64,000 nt of DNA, from contig UBXV01000005.1 of assembly GCA_900469625.1 (NCBI GenBank), positions 107,844 to 171,843 of the forward strand, in the 5' to 3' direction. Made by a program: the position numbers and the translations under genes. Position 1 is the first letter of the stretch. The number at the start of each line of letters is the position of its first letter. Positions 1-9,307 of this stretch are shown piece by piece. Origin of the DNA: Hyphomicrobiales bacterium (GTDB lineage: Bacteria; Pseudomonadota; Alphaproteobacteria; Rhizobiales; Rhizobiaceae). The notes under the pieces are model-generated. The model saw nothing but the letters and a program-made list of their open reading frames with translations. It did no database searches and was not told the origin of the DNA.

Positions 1-220
1 ACATGTCCTTTTCCTCCAGCGCGCACATGACCACGAGGGTTTCGGCATCCTTCATGCGCGCGAAACTCTTACCCTTCACGAGCAGTGCGGGTGTGCCGTA
101 GGAGGTGCCGAGCGACACCTCCGGCAGGCCCGCGGCTTCAGCCAGCTTCGCCACCCGGGTGAAGGGGCCTTCGAGGTCTGCGACCATGCCGGCACCGGGC
201 GCTGCGGGCGGATGGCTCAT
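1..220 (-). CDS. MmcQ/YjbR family protein (3' part cut by window edge)
   Basis: Only the first 73 codons are in the window; the gene runs off the left edge. The translation begins MSHPPAAPGAGMVADLEG and contains GTSYGTPALLVKGKSFARM followed by a DAETLVVMCALEEKDM stretch, which is the characteristic core of the YjbR/MmcQ family (a compact CyaY-like fold; molecular role poorly defined, often called DNA-binding). The start is the ATG at 220-218. It overlaps the stop of the small upstream ORF by 4 nt (ATGA), so the two are probably translationally coupled. Family call is from the motif; function is not asserted. Confidence 0.75.
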   Translation of the reverse strand, partial: MSHPPAAPGAGMVADLEGPFTRVAKLAEAAGLPEVSLGTSYGTPALLVKGKSFARMKDAETLVVMCALEEKDM

Positions 221-420
221 CGTCCACCTGCCGGCGTTCCGTCGCAGTCGGCGGCCTTGGGCCAGGGCCAGCCGGGGAAGGGCAAGTCGCCCAATTCGCG
301 ACCGTCCATCCGTTCGAGGTCGGGATGTCGCAACGGGTCGCGCGCCCAGAAGAGCAAGGTGTCCTGTCGGCTTTCGCTCAGAAATCGGGTCGGTTTCAGC
401 AGGGAGAAGATATTCAGCAT
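217..420 (-). CDS. small conserved-type protein (67 aa), coupled to the YjbR gene
   Basis: A 67-residue ORF beginning MLNIFSLLKPTRFLSESRQD and carrying a DPLRHPDLERMDGRELGDLP segment. This resembles the 'HP.L..M..RELADLPF' tail of small rhizobial proteins related to DUF1127. Its stop codon overlaps the downstream YjbR-like start in an ATGA, the usual sign of a real coupled gene pair in this genus. No signal peptide or membrane segment is seen. The function is unknown. Overlapping plus-strand ORFs in the same place look like composition shadows (rich in R/S/A). Confidence 0.5.
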   Translation of the reverse strand: MLNIFSLLKPTRFLSESRQDTLLFWARDPLRHPDLERMDGRELGDLPFPGWPWPKAADCDGTPAGGR

Positions 421-510
421 GGCGGACCGTCCTTTCCATGGCTGAGAGCATCTGCCTGTCCGGCCAATCTTTCAATTGAGATTGCCGAAGATCAGGTTTA
501 GAAAAACTAA

Positions 511-1452
511 ATGAGAGAACTGAACGTCATCCACTTGAACGGCTTGCGTGCGGTCGAGGCGGCGGGGCGTCTCGGCTCGCTGGCTTCAGCTGCCGACGAG
601 CTGGGAGTGACGCCGGGCGCCGTCAGCCAGCAGATCGCCAAGACCGAGGCCCAGCTCGGGCGTATCCTGTTCGAGCGCACGGCGCGCGGGCTGGTGCCGA
701 CGGATTTCGGGCGGCTGTTCCTGCCGCGCCTCAGCGGCGCTTTCGGCGAGCTGGCCGAGGCGGTCTCATCGGCGCGTCGACGGGATGAATCGGTGCTGAC
801 GATATCGGTGGCCCCGGTCTTTGCCGCCCGCTGGCTCGTCTATCGGCTCAACCGTTTCGCCGAGCGCCACCCGGACATCCGCCTGCGCATCGACGCGACC
901 ACCAGATTGGTCAATCTCGACACGTCGGATGTCGATGTCGGCATTCGCGTCGGCGACGGGCGCTGGCCCGGAGTCAGGTCGGAGTTGCTGTTGGAGCAGG
1001 AGGTGTTTCCCGTCTGCTCGCCGGCGATGGCGGAAAGCCTGCGTGAGCCTGCAGATATTCTAAAGATCCCAGCCGTCATCGACGGTCATTCGATGTTTAC
1101 GTGGGAGATCTGGCTTCGCGAGGTCGGGCTTTCCGGCGCCGAACTCGGGGTCCGCCATATCTTCAACGAGGCTTCGCTCGTGCTCGACGCGGCGATCGCC
1201 GGCCAGGGCGTGATGCTCGCCTGGCAGACGCTAGCCGGCTTTGCGGTGACCGAGGGCCGCCTCGTCGTTCCCTTCGGCATTCGCGCCAGTACCGGCTTTG
1301 GCCACTATTTCGTCAGCTCGCCCGCAAGGCGGGAGAGCAGGGCGGCCGCGGCCTTCAAGCGCTGGGTGCGCGACGAGGTCGAAGAGGGCATGCGGTTGCT
1401 CGACTTGAAGGCGCCACGCGCCAGTTTTGTGCGACCCCCGGCGGACCGCTGA
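511..1452 (+). CDS. LysR-family transcriptional regulator (GcvA-like)
   Basis: 313 aa, a normal LysR length. The N-terminal winged helix-turn-helix is clear (residues about 6-65: LNGLRAVEAAGRLGSLASAA, then GVTPGAVSQQIAKTEAQLGR), followed by the periplasmic-binding-protein-like effector domain. The 'VTPGAVSQQI' helix and the overall pattern match the GcvA/AmpR branch. Shine-Dalgarno is poor; a short inverted repeat TTTAG-N5-CTAAA at 497-511 abuts the start. It is convergent with the glutathione S-transferase at 1475-2134, so its target is not obvious from context; the divergent small gene pair at 1-420 is a candidate. Effector unknown. Confidence 0.85.
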   Translation: MRELNVIHLNGLRAVEAAGRLGSLASAADELGVTPGAVSQQIAKTEAQLGRILFERTARGLVPTDFGRLFLPRLSGAFGELAEAVSSARRRDESVLTISVAPVFAARWLVYRLNRFAERHPDIRLRIDATTRLVNLDTSDVDVGIRVGDGRWPGVRSELLLEQEVFPVCSPAMAESLREPADILKIPAVIDGHSMFTWEIWLREVGLSGAELGVRHIFNEASLVLDAAIAGQGVMLAWQTLAGFAVTEGRLVVPFGIRASTGFGHYFVSSPARRESRAAAAFKRWVRDEVEEGMRLLDLKAPRASFVRPPADR

Positions 1453-1474
1453 TGTCGCTCTGATCGCCGTAGAC

Positions 1475-2134
1475 CTATGCGGCCTCGTGTGACCGGGCGT
1501 CCATCATCGCCTTGAAGGCCGGGCGGGACTGGCAGCGCTCGAGCCACGCCTTGACCCTGGGGTGCTGGTCGAACAACACGATCTGGCTCATGGCATAGCG
1601 GAAGACTTCCGCCAGGTTGAGGTCGGCGACGGTGAAACGCTCGCCGACGACATGGTCGCGGCCATCGAGGTGGTTTTCGAGAAAGGCGAAGGCCTTGCCC
1701 AGGGCGGCGACGGCCGTCGTGATCTTGGCCCTGCCTTCGTCGGAGTTTTGGGTGCCGGCGTCATGGGTCAGGATGATGCGAACGGCGTGCGGCTCGACCT
1801 CGGTGGCCGCCCACATGGTCCAATTGCCCATCAACCCTTCTTCGCGCAGATCGGCCGGTGCCAGCGGTCCGCCATACTTGCGGGCGAGGTAGAGATTATT
1901 GGCAAGCGATTCCGTCAGCACTAGGCCGTCGTCTTCGATCGCCGGGATCAGGCCCATCGGGTTGATGGCGAGAAAGCTTGCCGACCGGGTGTTGACGGGC
2001 GCGTCGGCTGCCAGCGGATCGGCCAGCCGGTATGCCTGCACGACCGGAACGGACTTGAAGGCGATGCCGAGTTCGCCCGCCATCCAGTAATTGCGCGACG
2101 CGCGCGAGCGATAGACCCCATAGATCGTCAGCAT
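1475..2134 (-). CDS. glutathione S-transferase family protein
   Basis: 219 aa starting [20 protein letters not shown], with the thioredoxin-like N-terminal domain (residues 1-85, including [19 protein letters not shown], the cis-Pro and GSH gamma-Glu binding loop) and an all-helical C-terminal domain ([15 protein letters not shown], the N-capping box/hydrophobic staple motif of GSTs). The start at 2134 is preceded by GGGGAGGAAC; upstream in-frame ATGs would add an arginine-rich non-conserved leader and are rejected. Expected cytosolic enzyme conjugating or reducing electrophiles with glutathione; substrate unknown. Confidence 0.85.
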   Translation of the reverse strand: MLTIYGVYRSRASRNYWMAGELGIAFKSVPVVQAYRLADPLAADAPVNTRSASFLAINPMGLIPAIEDDGLVLTESLANNLYLARKYGGPLAPADLREEGLMGNWTMWAATEVEPHAVRIILTHDAGTQNSDEGRAKITTAVAALGKAFAFLENHLDGRDHVVGERFTVADLNLAEVFRYAMSQIVLFDQHPRVKAWLERCQSRPAFKAMMDARSHEAA

Positions 2135-2341
2135 GTTCGGTTCCTCCCCGTTTTCCTGTTCCACGTCATAGGCAAACGCGCGGGCCAGAAGAAGTGGCAG
2201 GCGCAGATACCGGACATGAATTCTTTTGATGAAACGATTGCTGCGGCGCCTTGCCCGCTTGTCATTCAAGCCTTCGCGCTCTAGCAATCCCCACAACGAT
2301 CGGGGGCTTGATTGACGCGACAGCGGCGAGAATGGGTGAGG

Positions 2342-2707
2342 ATGGACCTGCCGGCGCGCATCTTGTGCGCGCTGCTGCTCGTCTTTTCCATCCTGGCTCA
2401 GCCGCCCGCCAGCGCTGCCATGCCGGCCACGCCGGAAATGGTGGCCTATATGCTGCCCGACGGATCGTTTGCAGACCTCTGCCTGACCGGGCACGACGAG
2501 CCCGATGGCAAGGGCGGCACCAGAAGCCATGGCTGCCAGTCCTGCTGCATCGCCACACCCGTGGCTCTGCCGACTCCGCAGGCGTTCCACGGCAGGCGCT
2601 CGTCCGAGGTTTTTGCGCGCTCGCTGCTGGCAGCCGAGCTTTTGCTTGCCCGACCAGTGCTACTGACCGGCCTGGGGCCGCGCGCGCCACCACAAATCCC
2701 CGCCTGA
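2342..2707 (+). CDS. small exported protein, DUF2946-like
   Basis: 121 aa starting [20 protein letters not shown], a signal peptide likely cut after ASA (near residue 27). The mature part contains HGCQSCCIA, a cysteine cluster like that of DUF2946 proteins, which commonly sit next to TonB-dependent receptors and PepSY proteins in metal/iron loci. It lies 153 bp upstream of a PepSY membrane protein, which fits that context. An ATG 30 nt upstream is in frame but removes a clean signal-peptide start. A metal-related role is inference. Confidence 0.6.
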   Translation: MDLPARILCALLLVFSILAQPPASAAMPATPEMVAYMLPDGSFADLCLTGHDEPDGKGGTRSHGCQSCCIATPVALPTPQAFHGRRSSEVFARSLLAAELLLARPVLLTGLGPRAPPQIPA

Positions 2708-2860
2708 TCTCAGCCTGACGGCTTGAGCCTCAGGCAGCGGCGCCGCCATCGAGGGTAGCTCGACAGGCGCGGCCGCCCCTGGCCCGGCTCAGCCGACGCA
2801 TTCACTCATCAGCAAAGGGGAAGTCATTGTCTTCAGGTCGACCTTCCCCGGGGGACACCC

Positions 2861-4237
2861 ATGACGACTGCATCTTTTTCCGGCGCCGAGCTATTGCCCG
2901 ATGTTGCTGCGCGCGGCATTTCGCTCTACCGCGCCATCTGGCGCTGGCATTTCTTCGCCGGCCTGCTGGTCATTCCCTTCATGATCAGCCTCGCCGTGAC
3001 CGGTGGGCTCTATCTCTTCAATGACGAGATCGACGAGACCCTGTTTGCCTACCGCAACATTGTTCCCGTCGGGGAGGCCACGTTGCCGCCATCGGCCATT
3101 GTTGCCAATGCCATCGAGGCCGTGCCCGGCAGCGCGGCCGTTGCCTATCGCACGCCCGCTGGCGCGGACCGGTCGGCACGCGTGACCGTGGGCGTCGGCC
3201 CGGGCCGGATGATGGTTTATGTCGATCCCTATACGGCCGACATTCTCGACATGGTGGCGCCGAGCGACGAGTTCAATCGGGTGGTCGAGGATCTGCACAG
3301 CCTCGACTATTTCGGCAAGCGCGTGGAAACGATCATCGAGATCGCGGCCGGCTTTGCGATCCTGCTCGTTTTCACCGGCATCTATCTCTGGTGGCCGCGA
3401 CAGCAGACCGGGGGCGTGATCAGTGTGCGCGGCACGCCGGCGCGGCGGGTATTCTGGCGCGACCTGCATGCCGTCACGGGCATCGCGTCGGCGCTACTGA
3501 TCGTCTTTCTCGCCTTTTCCGGCCTGCTCTGGTCCGGCTATTGGGGATCGACCGTCAACGGAAAGCTGACGGCGGCCGGCATGGGCTATCCGGTCCAGCT
3601 CTGGGACGACGTGCCGACCTCGCAAAAGGTGTCGACCGATGTTCTCTCCAAGGCCGGCTGGCTGGTGGAAAACGCCCCGGTGCCGATGTCGACCACCGGT
3701 GGCAGCCTGCTGCCACCCATCGGTGTCGATAGGGCCGTCGCCATTGCCGACGGGGCGGGCATGCTGCCCGGCTACGAGCTGGCCATGCCGGGCGACGACA
3801 CGGGCGTCTATACCGCAGCCATTTTTCCGGCGGATCTTTCGCGCGAACGCACGATCCATATCGATCAGTATTCCGGCAAGCCGTTGGTCGATATCGCCTT
3901 TGGTCAGTATCCGCCGCTCGGCAAGGCGATCGAGTGGAGCATCAACGTCCACAAGGGACAGGAATGGGGGCTGTTCAACCAGATCCTGATGCTCGTGACC
4001 TGCGTGGCGATCATATTCGTGTCGGTCTCGGCGGTCGTGATGTGGTGGAAACGGCGCCCGGCAGGCCGCATAGGCGTGCCGCCGATGCCACCGCGACGCA
4101 GCGTCTACGCAGGATTGTGGCTGATGGCGCTGGTGTTCGGCCTGGCCTTTCCGCTGACGGGCATCGCCATCGTTGTGATGATCATTGTCGACCAGGCGCT
4201 GATGCTGGTTCCTGCATTGCGCCGAATTCTATCCTGA
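2861..4237 (+). CDS. PepSY-associated TM domain protein (PiuB-type, iron-regulated membrane protein)
   Basis: 458 aa with four or more transmembrane segments: about residues 30-52 (FFAGLLVIPFMISLAVTGGL), 165-185 (FAILLVFTGIYLWWP), 210-230 and 375-400 (LVTCVAIIFVSVSAVVMWWK), then a C-terminal hydrophobic pair. 'WHFFAGLLVIPF', 'IYLWWPR' and 'RDLHAVTGI' are hallmarks of the PepSY_TM family (PF03929), often encoded with siderophore receptors and suggested to reduce or release iron at the inner membrane. No receptor gene is in the window. Followed by a strong hairpin terminator at 4243-4271. Confidence 0.85.
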   Translation: MTTASFSGAELLPDVAARGISLYRAIWRWHFFAGLLVIPFMISLAVTGGLYLFNDEIDETLFAYRNIVPVGEATLPPSAIVANAIEAVPGSAAVAYRTPAGADRSARVTVGVGPGRMMVYVDPYTADILDMVAPSDEFNRVVEDLHSLDYFGKRVETIIEIAAGFAILLVFTGIYLWWPRQQTGGVISVRGTPARRVFWRDLHAVTGIASALLIVFLAFSGLLWSGYWGSTVNGKLTAAGMGYPVQLWDDVPTSQKVSTDVLSKAGWLVENAPVPMSTTGGSLLPPIGVDRAVAIADGAGMLPGYELAMPGDDTGVYTAAIFPADLSRERTIHIDQYSGKPLVDIAFGQYPPLGKAIEWSINVHKGQEWGLFNQILMLVTCVAIIFVSVSAVVMWWKRRPAGRIGVPPMPPRRSVYAGLWLMALVFGLAFPLTGIAIVVMIIVDQALMLVPALRRILS

Positions 4238-4242
4238 TCTGG

Positions 4243-4271
4243 CATGGGGCGGCTCGCGCCGCCCCATGTTT
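4243..4271 (+). terminator. intrinsic terminator after PepSY gene
   Basis: Perfect 11-bp stem CATGGGGCGGC / GCCGCCCCATG with a TCGC loop, followed by TTT, 6 nt after the PepSY stop codon. Confidence 0.7.
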
Positions 4272-4406
4272 CCGGCTATGCTGGGCGGCGAAATGCAACC
4301 TCAACACGATTTCATCCGGCTTATTTAGGGAAGACTAACCTTTCGCTGCCTATCGTAGGTTGGAGAAAATCAGACCGCTCTCGACAGTGCGCTCCGGAGG
4401 CCTTGC

Positions 4407-6740
4407 TTGGCGAAGAACCCGTCCCGCAATCCGCGCTATGCGGCCCTCAACGCGGGCGGCAACCAGGACACGCGTCGCCTGATCGATGCGAGCAATCGTC
4501 TGGCCGACGAGATGAGCCGGATCTTCCCGGCCGATCCCGATATCGCCGACCGGCACTACTGGCTGGAAACCATCATCAATCACGTGCCCGACTATATCTA
4601 TGCCAAGGATATCGAGGGCCGGTTTCTCATCGCCAACCAGGTGACCGTCGCCGACAATGGCCTGGAGGCTCTGAGCGACATCATCGGCAAGACCGATTTT
4701 GACCTGCATCCGCCGCATCTGGCCAGGATCATCGCCGATGTCGAGCGCCGTGTGATCGAGACCGGCGAGCCGATCTTCGGCATCGAAGAGCGTGCGCTGA
4801 TCAGCAAGGGGCGCGACCGCTGGCTGATGACCTCCAAGGTGCCGCTGCGCAACAAGGCCGGCAAGGTCATCGGCATCGTCGGCGTGTCCCGCGACATTTC
4901 CGATCGAAAGGCCTCGGAACGGCTGCTGGAGGGGCAGGCGCATCTCCTGGAGATGATCGCCAACGGCCGGCCGCTGGAAGAGTTCTTCCGGGAACTGATC
5001 CTGCTGATCGAGGCGCTGGTGCCGCGCATCCGCGGTTCGATCCTGATGCTTTCGGCCGATGGTCGCCACCTGCTCCATGGCGCGGCGCCGAACCTGGACG
5101 AAACCTATTGCGGCATGATCCACGGCCTGGAGATCGGGCCGAAGGCGGGCTCCTGTGGCACCGCCGCCTGGCGCGGCGAACAGGTGATCGTTGACGATAT
5201 CTTCGAGGATCCGCTGTGGGAGGATTGTCGCGAGGTCGTGCGGCCTTACGGCTTCAGGGCCTGCTGGTCGACCCCCATCCACTCTCGCGAGCGGAAGGTG
5301 CTCGGAACATTCGCGCTCTATTCGAAAGCGGTCTGCGTTCCCGACGACCAGCAAAAGGAGTTGATCGCCATGGCCGCGCATCTGGCGGGTATCGCGATCG
5401 AGCGCAAGCAGGCGGAAGACCGCATCAGCTTCATGGCGCACCATGATGCGCTCACCGGATTGCCGAACAGGGCGTTGTTCGAAGAGCAGGTCGCCGAGGC
5501 GCTGGAAACGTTGCGCGGGACCGCGCAATGGGCGGTGCTCGCCTTCCTCGATCTCGACAACTTCAAGCTCGTCAATGACACGCTCGGTCATGCAGCCGGC
5601 GACGAACTGCTGAAGGTGACCGCGGTGCGCATGCGCGCGTCGGTGCGCAAGTCCGATATGGTCGTGCGCGTTGGTGGCGACGAGTTCATCCTGCTCCTGA
5701 ACGGCTTGCCCTGCGAGCGCGATATCGTGCTCGCCCGCCTGGAGGATATTCGCGCGGCGATCGCGGCCCCCATGCAGATCAACGGCCACAGCCTGCAGAT
5801 CACCTGCAGCATGGGCGTTGCCTGTTTCCCCAATCAGGGCAGGACGGTGGGTGAATTGCTCGCCAACGCCGACATGGCGATGTATCGGGCCAAGGAGCTC
5901 GGTCGCAACAATCTGCAGGTCTTTACTGAGGAGATGGCGGCCAAGGCCCACGAAAAGCTCCTGAAGCAGGCGGAGCTGCGCCAGGCGATCGCGCGCGACG
6001 AGTTCCTGCTGCATTTTCAGCCGCAGTTGAACCTCGAGACCGGTCGTGTGTTCGCCGCCGAAGCGCTGCTGCGCTGGCGCCATCCCGAGCGCGGCATGAT
6101 TTCGCCTGGCGATTTCATTCCGCTTGCCGAAGAAACCGGGCTGATCGTACCGATCGGAGATTGGGTGCTGCGCGCCGCCTGCCGCCAGTGCAAGGCGTGG
6201 CATGAGGCCGGTCTGCCGCTGTTGATCGTCAGCGTAAACGTGTCCGCGCGCCAGTTTCGCGAACGAAACTGGGCGACCCGTGTCGAGGCGGTGCTGGCCG
6301 AGACCGGGCTTGCGCCCCGGTTCCTCGAGCTGGAGCTCACAGAGAGCCTGATCATGCAGGACGTGCCGGGCGCGCTTGCAACCATGCACGAGCTGGAGGC
6401 GATCGGCGTCCATCTGGCGATCGACGATTTCGGCACGGGTTATTCGAGCCTCAGTGCCTTGAAACGCTTTCCCGTCCGCCGCCTGAAGATCGACCGCTCC
6501 TTTGTCGAGGATATTCCGGCCGATGCCGACGACATGGCGATTACCGCTGCGATCATATCGCTGGCGCAAAATCTCGGCCTCAGGGTCATTGCCGAGGGCG
6601 TCGAGACCCAGGCGCAGGTGGATTTCCTGCGCCGCAGCGGGTGCGACGAGATCCAGGGCTATTTCTTCAGCCGGCCGCTTGCGCACGCCGACTTCGAAGC
6701 GCTGTTGCGACAGCCTGCCATCAGGGCCGAAGCGCTCTGA
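4407..6740 (+). CDS. PAS-GAF-GGDEF-EAL cyclic-di-GMP turnover protein
   Basis: 777 aa from a TTG start placed 6 nt after CCGGAGG; no nearby ATG fits as well. Order: PAS (about 50-170, LETIINHVPDYIYAKDIEGR), GAF (about 185-335), diguanylate cyclase GGDEF (about 345-505) and EAL phosphodiesterase (about 525-770). The GGDEF loop is intact (VRVGGDEF) with an RKSD inhibitory-site motif five residues upstream. The EAL domain keeps AEALLRW, NVSARQF, ELTES, DDFGTGYSSL and AEGVET, so both activities look possible. No membrane segment: a cytosolic sensor-effector. Monocistronic. Ligand of PAS/GAF unknown. Confidence 0.93.
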   Translation: MAKNPSRNPRYAALNAGGNQDTRRLIDASNRLADEMSRIFPADPDIADRHYWLETIINHVPDYIYAKDIEGRFLIANQVTVADNGLEALSDIIGKTDFDLHPPHLARIIADVERRVIETGEPIFGIEERALISKGRDRWLMTSKVPLRNKAGKVIGIVGVSRDISDRKASERLLEGQAHLLEMIANGRPLEEFFRELILLIEALVPRIRGSILMLSADGRHLLHGAAPNLDETYCGMIHGLEIGPKAGSCGTAAWRGEQVIVDDIFEDPLWEDCREVVRPYGFRACWSTPIHSRERKVLGTFALYSKAVCVPDDQQKELIAMAAHLAGIAIERKQAEDRISFMAHHDALTGLPNRALFEEQVAEALETLRGTAQWAVLAFLDLDNFKLVNDTLGHAAGDELLKVTAVRMRASVRKSDMVVRVGGDEFILLLNGLPCERDIVLARLEDIRAAIAAPMQINGHSLQITCSMGVACFPNQGRTVGELLANADMAMYRAKELGRNNLQVFTEEMAAKAHEKLLKQAELRQAIARDEFLLHFQPQLNLETGRVFAAEALLRWRHPERGMISPGDFIPLAEETGLIVPIGDWVLRAACRQCKAWHEAGLPLLIVSVNVSARQFRERNWATRVEAVLAETGLAPRFLELELTESLIMQDVPGALATMHELEAIGVHLAIDDFGTGYSSLSALKRFPVRRLKIDRSFVEDIPADADDMAITAAIISLAQNLGLRVIAEGVETQAQVDFLRRSGCDEIQGYFFSRPLAHADFEALLRQPAIRAEAL

Positions 6741-6911
6741 GCAACGCCACCCGGCGCTGTCGGAAACGTGATCCGGCGTTTGCTGACACAAGCTTCGGTC
6801 CAGCCGTAGATGCCAACCTTCTTGAATTGGGCGGGTCTGCGCGAATCGTTTCGTTAATCAATTTCGTGCAGCACTCCAGTTCGTCGCCGCACTCAAGCCT
6901 TTCAGAGTTCG

Positions 6912-7700
6912 ATGTCCTCTTCAGCCATTTTCTCCCGCCGCCAGTTCCTGCGCACCTCCGGCATCGCACTTGCCTCGGCAGGTCTCGCGAGCTGCACGTC
7001 CTCGATGAACACCGACCGGTTCCGTCAGGAGACGGCTCCGGTGTTCCGCAACCCCGCGCTTGAAGGGCGCTGGGTCGATCCGCGCGACGGACGCGTCCTT
7101 GAAGGTCCGATCAATGAGGGGCTGCAGCCGACGGGCCTGCCGCCACAGAGCGCCTATTACGGCGACATCTATGCCGCTGTCGACGATGGCGGCTACCAGA
7201 TCCCGGCCGTGCCATACCGTCAGATTGATGCGCGCTTCTACCGCCAGGAAGTCAGCGACCCGTTCGGCGAGCGCCCGGGCACCATCGTCGTCGATACCGG
7301 CGACCGGTTCCTCTATCTGATCCAGCCAGGTGGGCGCGCCTTGCGCTACGGCGTTGGTCTCGGCCGCGAAGGATTTGCCTGGAACGGCCGCGGCGTCATC
7401 CAGTGGAAGAAGAAGTGGCCAACCTGGACACCGCCCGATTCGATGATCGCCCGCCAGCCGCAGCTGGCGCGGTATTCCGCCAGCAATGGCGGCATGGCAC
7501 CGGGGGTCAGCAATCCGCTGGGCGCCCGCGCGCTCTACATCTTCCAGAACGGTCAGGACACGTTGTACCGCGTGCACGGTTCGCCCGAGTGGAAGTCGAT
7601 CGGCAAGGCCGTGTCCTCGGGCTGCGTGCGCATGCTCAATCAGGACGTCATGGACCTCTATGATCGCGTGCGCGGCAAGGCGCCGATCCTCGTCGTCTGA
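6912..7700 (+). CDS. L,D-transpeptidase (YkuD/ErfK family), Tat-type lipoprotein
   Basis: 262 aa. The N-terminus SRRQFLRTSGIALASAGLASC has a twin-arginine motif (residues 9-14) and ends in a lipobox-like LASC with Cys28, so it is probably a Tat-exported lipoprotein. The YkuD catalytic domain is C-terminal, with HGSPEWKSIGKAVSSGCVRM and catalytic Cys238. Such enzymes make 3-3 or 1-3 peptidoglycan cross-links or attach outer-membrane proteins to peptidoglycan; rhizobia carry many paralogues. Standalone transcription unit with terminator at 7749-7775. Confidence 0.9.
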   Translation: MSSSAIFSRRQFLRTSGIALASAGLASCTSSMNTDRFRQETAPVFRNPALEGRWVDPRDGRVLEGPINEGLQPTGLPPQSAYYGDIYAAVDDGGYQIPAVPYRQIDARFYRQEVSDPFGERPGTIVVDTGDRFLYLIQPGGRALRYGVGLGREGFAWNGRGVIQWKKKWPTWTPPDSMIARQPQLARYSASNGGMAPGVSNPLGARALYIFQNGQDTLYRVHGSPEWKSIGKAVSSGCVRMLNQDVMDLYDRVRGKAPILVV

Positions 7701-7748
7701 TCGGCGCTGCTGGCACATGCTTCAGAATTGACCGGGTGCCTAAGACAA

Positions 7749-7775
7749 GGCGCCCGAGAGATGGCGCCGGTTTTT
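7749..7775 (+). terminator. intrinsic terminator after L,D-transpeptidase
   Basis: GGCGCC at 7749-7754 pairs with GGCGCC at 7763-7768 and is followed by GG then TTTTT (7771-7775). Confidence 0.6.
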
Positions 7776-7858
7776 GCATAGGCAAATCAGGCGCGCGTCA
7801 CGCGGTCAGAGAGCCTCGATACATCTGAAATGGAAACGCGCGGCCTTCGGCGCCGCGG

Positions 7859-8335
7859 TCAGCCTTCGCTGTCTCCAGTGGAAAGCCGCCGCGTCAGCTG
7901 ATGCAGGGTTTCCCTGATCTCGCCGGCTTCCTCCAGGCTGCAGCCCGACGCCTTGCCGATATCGGCGAGAATGCCGAAGGCCTCGGTCTTGAGATCGCGG
8001 CCCTTGTCGGTCAGGCTGACGATCACCTGCCGCTCATCACCGGGATCGCGCTTCCGCCCGACATACCCGGCCGCCTCCAGCCGCTTGAGCAGCGGCGACA
8101 GCGTGCCTGAATCCAGGCCGATCTCCTCGCCGATCCGCTTCACCGTCATTTCGTCCCGTTGCCAGAGCGCCAAAAGCACGAGGTATTGCGGGTAGGTGAG
8201 GCCGAAACGGTCGAGCAGGGGCTTATAGGCCCGGTTGAAGGCGTGCGCGGCGGAGTAGACGGCAAAACAGAGCTGTTTGCCGAGCGTCAGCGCCTCGTCG
8301 GAAAGCGCTTCGAATTGTGCCGCCTTGGTCGTCAT
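7859..8335 (-). CDS. ohrR: organic-hydroperoxide-sensing MarR-family repressor OhrR
   Basis: 158 aa MarR fold. The sensor segment LGKQLCFAVYSAAHAFNRAY holds Cys23, at the position of the reactive cysteine of OhrR (Cys22 in Xanthomonas). The winged helix follows (LTYPQYLVLLALWQRDEM, LDSGTLSPLLKRLEAAGYV, RDPGDERQVIVSLTDKG). It is divergent from ohr with a shared 117-bp regulatory region holding a 10-bp-arm inverted repeat. Known family behaviour is repression of ohr and itself until Cys oxidation. The neighbour makes the assignment firm. Confidence 0.93.
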   Translation of the reverse strand: MTTKAAQFEALSDEALTLGKQLCFAVYSAAHAFNRAYKPLLDRFGLTYPQYLVLLALWQRDEMTVKRIGEEIGLDSGTLSPLLKRLEAAGYVGRKRDPGDERQVIVSLTDKGRDLKTEAFGILADIGKASGCSLEEAGEIRETLHQLTRRLSTGDSEG

Positions 8336-8373
8336 GGCACTATTGTCGCAAATTCAGGCCTGAAATGCAATTT

Positions 8374-8405
8374 GCAAAATTAATTTGCGTACAATTTAAT
8401 TTTGC
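8374..8405. promoter_or_regulatory. putative OhrR operator between ohrR and ohr
   Basis: Perfect inverted repeat GCAAAATTAA (8374-8383) / TTAATTTTGC (8396-8405) with a 12-nt centre containing TACAATT, the kind of AT-rich site OhrR proteins bind. It lies midway between the divergent starts. Related TTTGC/AATTTG half-sites repeat just outside it. Confidence 0.7.
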
Positions 8406-8452
8406 GATATCAAATTCGCATCGACAACGGAAATGCAACGGAGACCCCGCCA

Positions 8453-8875
8453 ATGCCTATTCTTTATCGCACCACCGCATCCGCAACCGGCGGCCGCGCC
8501 GGCCAGGCCAAGAGCGCCGATGGCGTTCTCGACGTTACGCTGACCGTTCCGAAGGAATTGGGTGGCGATGGCGCCCGCGGCACCAATCCCGAACAGCTCT
8601 TCGCTGCCGGCTACTCCGCCTGCTTCCTCGGCGCGCTCAAGTTCGTCGCCGGCAAGGAGAAGGTAAAGCTTTCCGACGACACCACGGTGACCGGAACGGT
8701 CGGCATCGGCCCGCGTGAAGACGGCACCGGCTTCGGTATCGACGCTGCGCTCGAGATCACGTCGCCGGGCGTCGACAAGGTGGTTCTCGAAGATCTGGTC
8801 CAGAAGGCGCATATCGTTTGCCCCTACAGCCACGCGACCAAGGGAAACATCGACGTCAAGCTGACGGTCGCCTGA
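8453..8875 (+). CDS. ohr: organic hydroperoxide resistance peroxidase Ohr
   Basis: 140 aa, standard OsmC/Ohr length, starting [20 protein letters not shown]. Peroxidatic Cys57 ([12 protein letters not shown]) and resolving Cys123 ([14 protein letters not shown]) are both present. It reduces organic (including fatty acid) hydroperoxides using lipoylated partners. A longer in-frame start at 8402 is rejected because it would begin inside the operator. Terminator-like hairpin at 8901-8917. Confidence 0.96.
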   Translation: MPILYRTTASATGGRAGQAKSADGVLDVTLTVPKELGGDGARGTNPEQLFAAGYSACFLGALKFVAGKEKVKLSDDTTVTGTVGIGPREDGTGFGIDAALEITSPGVDKVVLEDLVQKAHIVCPYSHATKGNIDVKLTVA

Positions 8876-8900
8876 GGCCTTTCTCCCATCCGGAAACAAG

Positions 8901-8920
8901 AAAGCCCGCCGGGCTTTGTC
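8901..8920 (+). terminator. terminator downstream of ohr
   Basis: AAAGCCC-GCC-GGGCTTT perfect 7-bp stem 25 nt after the ohr stop, followed by GTCTTATT. May act for both ohr and the convergent gene. Confidence 0.55.
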
Positions 8921-8998
8921 TTATTGCCTGGTTGCCAGCGCGCACAATCGAAGGACGGGGAGGGACGCGATCGTCTCCTTGATCCGCCTGCGGCGGCA

Positions 8999-9211
8999 TC
9001 AGGCCTTCTTCAGGAATTCGGTGCGCAGCACGAGGCCCTTGATCTTTTCGACCCGGCATTCGACCTCGTCGGGATTATCGGTGAGCCGGATGCCCTTGAC
9101 CACCGTGCCGCGCTTCAGCGTCGTCGAGGTGCCCTTGACTTTCAGGTCCTTGATGAGGGTGACGTTGTCGCCGTCGTTGAGGATGGCGCCGTTCGAATCT
9201 TTCACGTCCAT
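8999..9211 (-). CDS. PhnA/YjdM-type small protein
   Basis: 70 aa beginning MDVKDSNGAILNDGDNVTLI and ending RTEFLKKA. The pattern D.NG..L.DGD.V.LIKDLKVKG, then KRGTVVKGIRL and I.GLVLRTEFLKK, is that of the C-terminal domain of PhnA (alkylphosphonate utilisation operon protein), here without the zinc-ribbon domain, as common in alphaproteobacteria. Despite the name, a role in phosphonate use is not established. ATG preceded by GAAAGGAACAGACC. Confidence 0.85.
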   Translation of the reverse strand: MDVKDSNGAILNDGDNVTLIKDLKVKGTSTTLKRGTVVKGIRLTDNPDEVECRVEKIKGLVLRTEFLKKA

Positions 9212-9307
9212 GGTCTGTTCCTTTCAAAAAGCGGGCACGCCCTGATCCGGAGGGACCAGGGCGTGTCGAAATCGTCATTCGTGTCACTTGGTCGACGAAG
9301 TTCGCCG

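Noticed and set aside
4350-6791. 813-codon open frame on the minus strand opposite the GGDEF-EAL gene
   Set aside because: Its translation is rich in R/H/Q/D with no domain pattern, and it mirrors a clear GGDEF-EAL coding frame. A GC-rich antisense shadow.
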